Source: CBDULQ01 sp965368115
GTDB taxonomy: Bacteria; Pseudomonadota; Gammaproteobacteria; SZUA-229
NCBI GenBank assembly: GCA_965368115.1
Contig: CBDULQ010000028.1
Coordinates: 1-21,930, forward strand
Direction: 5' to 3'
Length of the DNA stretch: 21,930 bases
Positions 8,217 through 14,430 of the stretch are shown in pieces (within the stretch, counting starts at the first letter, position 1; each line of letters begins with the position of its first letter). A model generated the notes under the pieces. That model made no database searches. It was given only the letters and a program-made list of their open reading frames with translations, and was not told the DNA's origin. Made by a program: the position numbers and the translations under genes.

Positions 8217-9530
8217 ATGGAATCCATTCAGTCATCCCGTCCGCTCAATCCGGCCGAATCGGCCCCCAGAAAAGCGCGCGAACCTGGCCGCGAAGCCGCC
8301 GGTGAAGCGGATTTCGAACGCCAGCTGGACCAGCAGATGAACCGTGCAGAAGCCCGGGAAACCTCGCAGCAGCGCCCCATCGATGAAGAGAAATCCGTTA
8401 AAAATCAGGAGGCTGCGGAACAGGGCGCGGATGCTGAAGATGTCGTGGATGAGATGCCGGTCGATGCCGAGCCGGTTAAGGCTGAAACGACCCCCGAGCA
8501 ACCCGTGGTTGCCGTGGCGGAACCGGTATTGAGCCAAGAGGCAATAGAATCGAGCGACGAAACCGTATCCGCGGAGGCGGCTGGGCTGCAAAATCTGCCG
8601 CCCGAGGGCAATGCCTTGCCGCCTGCGGCAGCCGTTGACGAAGCGGTGGCAAGCGCCGAGCCGGTACCCGCCGTGGTCGTGCCGGGCCAGGCGGTGAAAA
8701 CCGAGCTGAATGCCGAGCCGCGTGCGGCGACTGAGGCTCAGGCGGTCGTTCAGTCGCGGCCATCGAACAACCCGCCGAATCCGGGTCCGCAGCAGCCCGT
8801 CGCCTTGTCGCAGCTGGTGGAGCGGGCCGCCGATGCGGATGCGGACCCGGTCGGTAACAAACTGCCGCTGGGGGATAATGCGCTTACCGGTAAGACGGTG
8901 GCGGAATCCGCTTCGACGAATTCGCTATCCGGCAAGGGCGTACAGCTGGCTTCCGTGGCCAGTTTTGCCAGCAGCATGCAACAGGTGCATCAGGCCACTT
9001 CGGCCAGTGCGATGCATATGAACATAAATACATCGTCCATTCCCATGCCCGATGGGGTCAGTCTGAACAGCTTAAACAGCGCCATGACGACACTGAATGC
9101 ACCGTTACAGAATCCGGCCTGGGGTCAGGGTGTGGCTGATCGTGTGGCCTGGATGGTGCAGGGTAATTTGCAAACTGCGCAGATTAAACTGAATCCTGCC
9201 AATCTGGGACCAATGGAAATCAAGCTGTCGGTACAGGATGATAACAAGACGCAGATTACCTTCGTCAGTCATCATGCACCGGTGCGTGATGCGCTCGATT
9301 CGGCTATGCCGCGGCTGCGTGAAATGCTGGAAAGTCAGGGTATCGACCTGGCGGATGTGAATGTGTCCGATGCGGGTGTGCAGAGTAATCAACAGCAGGA
9401 TGGTGGCCAGTCGTCCGGTGGCTCAGCATCATCGATGTCGGATTCCAGCACTCAGGGGGGTGATGATGTGATCGTCAATGAAACCCTGGTCAGGGTGCCG
9501 CAGGCGGATGGCTTAAGTATCTATGCCTGA
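8217..9530 (+). CDS. fliK: Flagellar hook-length control protein FliK
   Basis: FliK (437 residues) is the secreted ruler that measures the hook and switches the export gate to late substrates. Residues 1-300 are disordered and rich in Ala, Glu, Pro and Gln, as in other FliK rulers. The conserved C-terminal Flg_hook domain (about 298-390) contains WMVQGNLQTAQIKLNPANLG (312-331), then PMEIKLSV and VRDALDSAMPRLREMLESQG. A Ser/Gly/Gln-rich tail follows. AAAAGGTG supports the ATG at 8217. It is the last + strand flagellar gene here: the usual fliL neighbour is replaced by a convergent operon only 9 bases away, with no clear terminator between them. Confidence 0.93.
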   Translation: MESIQSSRPLNPAESAPRKAREPGREAAGEADFERQLDQQMNRAEARETSQQRPIDEEKSVKNQEAAEQGADAEDVVDEMPVDAEPVKAETTPEQPVVAVAEPVLSQEAIESSDETVSAEAAGLQNLPPEGNALPPAAAVDEAVASAEPVPAVVVPGQAVKTELNAEPRAATEAQAVVQSRPSNNPPNPGPQQPVALSQLVERAADADADPVGNKLPLGDNALTGKTVAESASTNSLSGKGVQLASVASFASSMQQVHQATSASAMHMNINTSSIPMPDGVSLNSLNSAMTTLNAPLQNPAWGQGVADRVAWMVQGNLQTAQIKLNPANLGPMEIKLSVQDDNKTQITFVSHHAPVRDALDSAMPRLREMLESQGIDLADVNVSDAGVQSNQQQDGGQSSGGSASSMSDSSTQGGDDVIVNETLVRVPQADGLSIYA

Positions 9531-9539
9531 ACCGGCTGA

Positions 9540-12017
9540 TCAGAATTCCCGATCCAGCAGGCGATAGGCATTGGCCAGTAGCTCGGTAGGCTGAACCGGT
9601 TTTTTCAGGAAGCTACCGATGTTGAGTTCGGCCGCACGTTGTTCATCCATGACATCGCTATAGCCGGTGCACATAATAATGGGAATGTCCGGATTCAGTT
9701 CGATCATTCGCTGTGCCAGTTGATCGCCGTTTATGGCCGGCATGGTCTGGTCGGTGACCACCAGTTGATACCCCTGTGGTGAATCGGTAAATGCTTTCAG
9801 GGCTTCTGTCGGATCGGTGAACACATGCGAGGTAAAGCCGTACTGGTTGAACAGTTCGCCCACAAAACTGGCGACTGAATTTTCATCATCAACGATCATG
9901 ATGTCGGTCTGTTGGTCGGTAACCGACTTGATGTCACTCAGTTTAGGTTGTTCCTGCTGTTCGACATGTGGTTTACCGCTGACTTCGAACAGAATGCGGA
10001 ACACCGTGCCGATGTCCGGGTTTGAATCGACCAGGATGTGCCCCCTCGAATCATGAGTCACCCGGTGAATACTTTTCAGTCCGCCTGAAGTGCCGTCCTG
10101 CAGATAAGGATTGATATCCTGTTCGAAATAATCCTGCAGTCGATCAAGGTCGATGCCCGGTCCCGAATCGGCTACGCCAAGTTCGATATAGTGACCTGAG
10201 AAAGTCTGCCCGCAAGATGCACAGCGGCCCTCGATATGTGTGCGGTCGGTAATGAAGATCTGCAGTTTGCCGTGCCCGCTCAGCGCATTGCGTGCGTTGA
10301 TGATCAGGTTCATCACCAGCTGGTTCATCAACGCGGGGTTGGCGGTGACTGCAGGCACCTCAACATCCAGCATCTGCTCAAAATTCACCGATTTCGGAAT
10401 CGCCGCTTTCATCATTTTCAGAATGTCCCTGATCAGGCTGGGCAGGATGACCGCTTTGGTTTCACTTTGTGCCGGGTTGTTCAGGTTCTGAATCTGCGCG
10501 ATGATGTCGCGCGCTTTGAGACCGGAATTTCGGATCTGCTTGAGGTAGCTGATCAGTTTTTCATTGCCGGAATCATTGAGTCTTTCCAGCGACAGTTCGG
10601 TAAATCCCAGGATGCTACCGAGAATGTTGTTGAAATCGTGTGCGATGCCGCCGGCGAGGATGCCCAGTGCTTCCATCTTCTGGGCCTGGTAAAGCTCGCG
10701 GGTCAGATTGTTTTTCTCGACTCGCGCCCGTTCCAGCTCGGTAATGTCTTCACCGGCGCATAATAACAACGGCTGTCTGGTGCTCTCGTCGACGATTAGC
10801 GTGTTATTCCAGTAAATCAGCCGGTGTTCGCCTTCGTCGTTAACGATGGTTGATCGAAAACCGGGGTTGGGTCGATCCGCGAGCTCCTGGGTATTGTGAA
10901 GCATGGTTTTGAAATCGGTTTTCGCCTGCAACCGCTCGGCCGCTGGAATAAATTCATCGAACCAGCGCTTGCCGAGTAATTTTTCCTGTGGCAGTCCGAG
11001 TATGGCGCTGGCTTTTTGATTGGCGAGGGTTATTTCGCCGTTCTGGTCGAGAATAACGATGATGAAATTGGCGACGTCCAGGTATTTCCGGTTCAGTTCT
11101 TTTTCATGGTGTAGTTGGGATGCAAAGGTATGGCGGGTCCTGGCTTCCGAGATCAGGTTGCCGACCGTTTGTGCAAAATGCGCATCCTCCATATTGATGT
11201 CCCTGCGCGAATTCGATAACAGCAGCATGATTGCTGATGGCGCATGCTGGTCTCCGATATTCAATCCGATCGCCGATAGATCCTGTCGGCAATTCAGGGC
11301 GGGAGGCAGGCTGAAGCGAGATTCCTTGCATAGATGCCGGCTGACCACCGGATCTTCATGTTGCAGAATATAATCCAGCAGATTGTTGTCCTGTAATCTG
11401 ATTTCGGCGTTGCGTTGAGTAAAAAGAAGTTCACCTGTCGAAGAAGTGAGCCTGGCGCTCTGTCGATCTGATGATATCGTGAACATCATGCCCTGCTGCA
11501 TTTCCAGAGCGCCTGAAATGGCGGCCAGACTTTCTTCGATAAACATATCGATGTCGTCTGTGTTGATCGACAAATGCCCGAGTATGGCGACCAGCCCCTG
11601 TTGCTGAGCTCGCTTTTGTAGTTTGCGTATCAGCGCCTTGTTTTTAGTGACGTCGTTACTGAGCGCAACGTAGTATTCCGGGTTGTTGTCGTCGTCCAGA
11701 ATCGGAATGATTTCCCGCTCGACCCAATAATGGCTGCCGTCTTTTTTGCGATTGCAGACTTCGCCGCGCCACTCGTTGCCGGAGGTGATGGTGGTCCATA
11801 AAAAAGCGTAATAACTGTCGGAGTGAATGTTGGACTTGAGCATCGAGTGGTTCTGTCCGATCAGCTCGTCCCGGCTGTATCCGCATTGTTCACAGAAAGC
11901 ATGGCTGACATACACGATGTTGCCGTAGGCATCGGTTATGGACAGGCAGAATTTCTCCAGCAGTATGGGGGCTATGGCATTGAGGCGAGGAGGGAGATTG
12001 TGTTGATCGGGGGTCAT
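9540..12017 (-). CDS. PAS-GAF-PAS hybrid sensor histidine kinase with C-terminal receiver
   Basis: A soluble hybrid kinase of 825 residues. It contains PAS 1 (about 15-125, with NHSMLKSNIHSDSYY and GEVCNRKKDGSHYWVERE), a GAF-like region (about 140-295), PAS 2 (about 305-430), HisKA with His460 (GGIAHDFNNILG), and an ATPase domain with N box NLIINARNAL (570-579) and G1 DSGPG (617-621). The receiver (about 704-825) has Asp710/Asp711, phospho-acceptor Asp756 and Lys806. Two features are odd. A CxxC pair (Cys599, Cys602) precedes G1. The ATP lid is atypical: no clear F box, and GTSGGL (642-647) where GTGLGL is expected, so catalysis may be weak or altered. It follows the stand-alone receiver by 7 bases, so it is last in a three-gene operon. 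Ligand and target are unknown. Confidence 0.88.
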   Translation of the reverse strand: MTPDQHNLPPRLNAIAPILLEKFCLSITDAYGNIVYVSHAFCEQCGYSRDELIGQNHSMLKSNIHSDSYYAFLWTTITSGNEWRGEVCNRKKDGSHYWVEREIIPILDDDNNPEYYVALSNDVTKNKALIRKLQKRAQQQGLVAILGHLSINTDDIDMFIEESLAAISGALEMQQGMMFTISSDRQSARLTSSTGELLFTQRNAEIRLQDNNLLDYILQHEDPVVSRHLCKESRFSLPPALNCRQDLSAIGLNIGDQHAPSAIMLLLSNSRRDINMEDAHFAQTVGNLISEARTRHTFASQLHHEKELNRKYLDVANFIIVILDQNGEITLANQKASAILGLPQEKLLGKRWFDEFIPAAERLQAKTDFKTMLHNTQELADRPNPGFRSTIVNDEGEHRLIYWNNTLIVDESTRQPLLLCAGEDITELERARVEKNNLTRELYQAQKMEALGILAGGIAHDFNNILGSILGFTELSLERLNDSGNEKLISYLKQIRNSGLKARDIIAQIQNLNNPAQSETKAVILPSLIRDILKMMKAAIPKSVNFEQMLDVEVPAVTANPALMNQLVMNLIINARNALSGHGKLQIFITDRTHIEGRCASCGQTFSGHYIELGVADSGPGIDLDRLQDYFEQDINPYLQDGTSGGLKSIHRVTHDSRGHILVDSNPDIGTVFRILFEVSGKPHVEQQEQPKLSDIKSVTDQQTDIMIVDDENSVASFVGELFNQYGFTSHVFTDPTEALKAFTDSPQGYQLVVTDQTMPAINGDQLAQRMIELNPDIPIIMCTGYSDVMDEQRAAELNIGSFLKKPVQPTELLANAYRLLDREF

Positions 12018-12024
12018 GAGCTTA

Positions 12025-12390
12025 CTATTTGATCAGGCTGCGAACCTTGTCCCTGAGCTCGATGATGCTGAAAGGCTTTTTCAGGGTGTCCGCCGCGCCG
12101 ACCAGACGAGCTATCGGCAGGTAGTCGAATCGCCCGGTGATGCCTCCGCCTCCGGAAATCGCCAGGATTTGCATGTCCGGATAGCGCTTGCGAAATTCCA
12201 TGATCATGTCGATGCCGTTTTTTTCGGGAATCACCAGATCGGCGATTAGCAGGTCGATCGAATGTTGCTGGGTGATCGAATCCGCTTCGGGTACTGTCTC
12301 GGCAGTAAATACCTGGTAATCGGAGGCTAATGCATCCGAGATGAGTTGCAGGATGGATTGATCGTCATCGACTACGAGCACGTTTTGCAT
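12025..12390 (-). CDS. Stand-alone CheY-like response regulator
   Basis: A single receiver domain of 121 residues with no output domain. Acidic-pocket residues Asp8/Asp9 lie in VLVVDDD, the phospho-acceptor is Asp51 in LLIADLVIP, the switch residue is Ser79 in LAISGGGG, and Lys105 is in LKKPF. A Gly-rich loop with GRFDYLPIARLVGA follows the switch strand. This loop occurs in a group of single-domain receivers paired with hybrid kinases. It lies 12 bases after the receptor-like gene and 7 bases before the hybrid kinase, so all three are probably one transcript. It could be a phosphorelay intermediate, a phosphate sink, or a motor-binding CheY paralogue. The sequence does not decide between these. 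Confidence 0.88.
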   Translation of the reverse strand: MQNVLVVDDDQSILQLISDALASDYQVFTAETVPEADSITQQHSIDLLIADLVIPEKNGIDMIMEFRKRYPDMQILAISGGGGITGRFDYLPIARLVGAADTLKKPFSIIELRDKVRSLIK

Positions 12391-12402
12391 GATTGATTCC
12401 GT

Positions 12403-13614
12403 TTAAAACAGTTCGACCTCACCCTGATCCATCGATTGCTGATGGATTGGACTATGCCGAACGCTGTTGGCACTGGACTGTGCCCGGTTGACGAACTCTC
12501 TCAACGCCGTATTGACTTCCGCAATGCAGCGATTGCTGTCCCTGGTTTCGCCCGAAGCCATACTGGCGTACACGGTTTTCAGTGTGGTGGGTAATTCATG
12601 CAGGGCATACATGGAACCCAGTCGTTGTCTCATGTGCGCGGCCAGCTGATTGATCATGTCTTCAAACTGCAGTGACTGGATGGCCAGGCCGACATGTTTG
12701 TTGAGTAGATCGGAAATCTGGGAAATTTCATCCAGCTTGTCGGTCATCAGGTCATTCTTGGACTCGATTTCGTTCATCATCTGGTCCAGGCTGTCTTTTG
12801 ATGAGCGGGTCATATTCATGTCCTTGGATGCCATGGTGCCCACCAGGTTGCCGGCCTGTTCGATGGTTTCGCCGGTGTGCTGGAACTGACTGCGGATCTG
12901 GTCGCTGAAACTTTTGCTGCGCAGGGACAATGAGCGCACCTCGTCCGCCACCACTGCAAACCCGCGACCCTGCTCACCGGCCCGGGCGGCTTCGATGGCC
13001 GCGTTGAGGGCCAGCAGATTGGTCTGCGAGCTGATTGAATCCATTTCGTCCAGCAGACCGATGACGCTGGTGTAGTCATCCTTGACCCGATTCAGGGCGT
13101 GGACCAGGTCCATGCTTTGTGCACTCATCGCGGTGATGTTGTCGACAAACATCTGCAGGGTATTGGCTGCATCCTGGGCCAGATGCTGGATGCCGCTGTT
13201 GCTTTGCGATTCGTTGGCGATATCGGTCACCAGTTCGAAAACCATGTTCTTCTGTTGATCGGATTCAGACTGCAGGCCGTTAAAGCTGTGTACAAGCCCC
13301 TTGATAGCCGAATCCAGCAGCACCTGAATCTGTTCCAGTTCGTCGTTGAGTTCGTCCAGCTGGCTGACCAGGATGGTCCGGGTCTGATCCAGTAATTTCT
13401 GTGATTCTTCAAAGGCCTGCTGGTCGGTGTTCTGGGCTGACAGGTCTGCTCTGTGATCGCTTCTGGCGAGATTTAGACTGAGTAGACCACCCATAAACAG
13501 GATGCCCAGCCCGAGGTAACTGGCCCAGACTGCATCGATCAGGATTTCCAGCAAAATGGCCACGAACAGGGTGACGACCAGGGGCAAGATACTGAGGATC
13601 GGATATTTAGCCAT
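12403..13614 (-). CDS. Short membrane MCP-like protein with a CheZ-like D-x3-Q motif
   Basis: A 403-residue chemoreceptor-like protein. Two adjacent membrane helices (about 6-27 and 31-50) leave almost no periplasmic loop, and there is no HAMP. A long cytosolic coiled coil carries the MCP hairpin tip (about 187-225, with QTNLLALNAAIEAARAGEQG and RGFAVVADEVRSLS), which contacts CheA and CheW. Downstream, helix 315-335 contains FEDMINQL (317-324), whose Asp319 and Gln323 sit like the catalytic D-x3-Q of CheZ (DFQDLTGQ in E. coli, from memory). The C terminus is acidic-hydrophobic (QGEVELF), recalling the CheY-binding tail of CheZ. It is first in the operon with the receiver and hybrid kinase. 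Its MCP domain is certain; a phosphatase role is inference. Confidence 0.87.
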   Translation of the reverse strand: MAKYPILSILPLVVTLFVAILLEILIDAVWASYLGLGILFMGGLLSLNLARSDHRADLSAQNTDQQAFEESQKLLDQTRTILVSQLDELNDELEQIQVLLDSAIKGLVHSFNGLQSESDQQKNMVFELVTDIANESQSNSGIQHLAQDAANTLQMFVDNITAMSAQSMDLVHALNRVKDDYTSVIGLLDEMDSISSQTNLLALNAAIEAARAGEQGRGFAVVADEVRSLSLRSKSFSDQIRSQFQHTGETIEQAGNLVGTMASKDMNMTRSSKDSLDQMMNEIESKNDLMTDKLDEISQISDLLNKHVGLAIQSLQFEDMINQLAAHMRQRLGSMYALHELPTTLKTVYASMASGETRDSNRCIAEVNTALREFVNRAQSSANSVRHSPIHQQSMDQGEVELF

Positions 13615-13682
13615 TTTAAATTGATTGTTCTAGTTATAGGGTGAATATGAAATGTCCAGGAACCGAAGGTGGTGATGAATCG

Positions 13683-13713
13683 CGAGGCCGGCCTCGGTGA
13701 AGATGACGAGGCC
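13683..13713. repeat. 14-base palindrome plus third arm (CGAGGCC / GGCCTCG / CGAGGCC)
   Basis: CGAGGCCGGCCTCG at 13683-13696 is a perfect palindrome. A further CGAGGCC at 13707-13713 can pair with GGCCTCG (13690-13696) around a 10-base loop. Three arms that can pair in two alternative ways could form a regulator-binding operator or an RNA switch in the leader of the - strand operon. It is GC-rich compared with the surrounding A/T-rich intergenic sequence. Confidence 0.45.
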
Positions 13714-13972
13714 TGAGGAAGGCTGAATTCTGAACTTGCACTGATACATGGATGACCCGTTCAAGTTGCGCGATCGAATTGGTATACCGCGGTTGCTGGG
13801 CGGCACGGGTCGACACTGACCCATATGCAAAAAGTGTAGTTGTCACTGGCGAATTTGCAATTGATCTGCGTCCGCCAGACGGAATTTAGTGCTTCATTCG
13901 GACGACTGCTGAGGAACCTGTTTTTTATCGGACAACGCCCGTCCGCAAGCGCTGATTTTTCCCCGCGGAAGC

Positions 13973-14002
13973 TTGGTATATCCCGGTTTTTTGGTCTATA
14001 TC
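13973..14002 (+). promoter_or_regulatory. Candidate sigma-70-like promoter for the cheY-cheA operon
   Basis: TTGGTA (13973-13978) and TATATC (13997-14002) are separated by 18 bases and end about 50 bases before the cheY ATG. The spacing is acceptable but both hexamers are imperfect. It is the best pair I can see by eye upstream of cheY. I found no FliA-type GCCGATAA and no sigma-54 GG-N10-GC arrangement there. Confidence 0.3.
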
Positions 14003-14052
14003 ATCTACAACATGCCGGAATATTGCGCATGAGATTTAACCGGGAGATAGAA

Positions 14053-14415
14053 ATGGCAAATATTCTTGCTGTAGACGATTCATCGTCAATGAGACAAATG
14101 GTTTCATTCACTTTAAAAGGGGCCGGCCATCAGGTGGTTGAAGCACAGGATGGTCAGGATGCGCTGAATAAGGCCAAAACCCAACAGTTCGATTTGATTA
14201 TTACCGACGTGAATATGCCGGTAATGGACGGTATAACCTTTATTCGTAATCTGCGCGGCGAGGCCAACTATAAATTCACCCCCATGCTGATGCTGACCAC
14301 CGAATCATCGACAGATAAAAAAGCCGAGGGTAAGGCGGCAGGGGCGACCGGCTGGATCGTCAAGCCATTCAATCCCGATCAGTTGTTGAATACGGTTAAG
14401 AAAGTGCTGGGCTGA
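14053..14415 (+). CDS. cheY: Chemotaxis response regulator CheY
   Basis: A single receiver domain of 120 residues that receives phosphate from the adjacent CheA. Key residues are Asp8/Asp9 (AVDDSSSMRQM), phospho-acceptor Asp52 (LIITDVNMPVMDG), Thr82/Thr83 and Lys104 (GWIVKPF). The position of the E. coli switch Tyr106 is Trp101, as in many CheY proteins of the MRQMVSFTLKGAG type. The ATG at 14053 has GGGAG at 14042-14046. An in-frame extension to 13840 adds 71 residues with no recognisable fold and is rejected. It is first in the cheY-cheA-cheW-receptor operon, with no cheZ between cheY and cheA. Confidence 0.93.
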   Translation: MANILAVDDSSSMRQMVSFTLKGAGHQVVEAQDGQDALNKAKTQQFDLIITDVNMPVMDGITFIRNLRGEANYKFTPMLMLTTESSTDKKAEGKAAGATGWIVKPFNPDQLLNTVKKVLG

Positions 14416-14430
14416 GCTGAGAGATCGCTG

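Larger units (their letters stand above)
13615..14052. other. 438-base divergent intergenic region
   Basis: This region separates the - strand sensory operon from the + strand chemotaxis operon and must hold promoters for both. I see no convincing gene. The small ORFs here (for example 13630-13846 on the - strand) lack ribosome sites and recognisable folds. It contains a 14-base palindrome and a third arm (13683-13713), and a sigma-70-like pair upstream of cheY. On the - strand, TATAAC (complement of 13633-13638) could be a -10 box for the receptor operon, but its best -35 (TGGACA, complement of 13653-13658) is only 14 bases away, so this is weak. No sigma-54 or FliA site is clear. Confidence 0.6.

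Noticed and set aside
9584..9605. CGGT-ACCG hairpin followed by a T6 run, a possible fliK terminator
   Set aside because: The stem is only 4-5 base pairs, it lies inside the 3' end of the convergent kinase gene, and the T run belongs to its coding sequence. It is too weak to call.
13630..13846. Small - strand ORFs (66 and 70 codons) in the divergent intergenic region
   Set aside because: They overlap each other in different frames, lack ribosome sites and have no family features. The region is better explained as regulatory.
13840..14052. 71-residue N-terminal extension of CheY
   Set aside because: The receiver domain begins exactly at the ATG at 14053, which has GGGAG upstream. The extension has no recognisable structure.
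13840..14052. FliA (sigma-28) or sigma-54 promoter upstream of cheY
   Set aside because: I found no GCCGATAA-like -10 with a spaced TAAA, and the only GG...GC candidate (14017-14026) has a 6-base spacer instead of 10.
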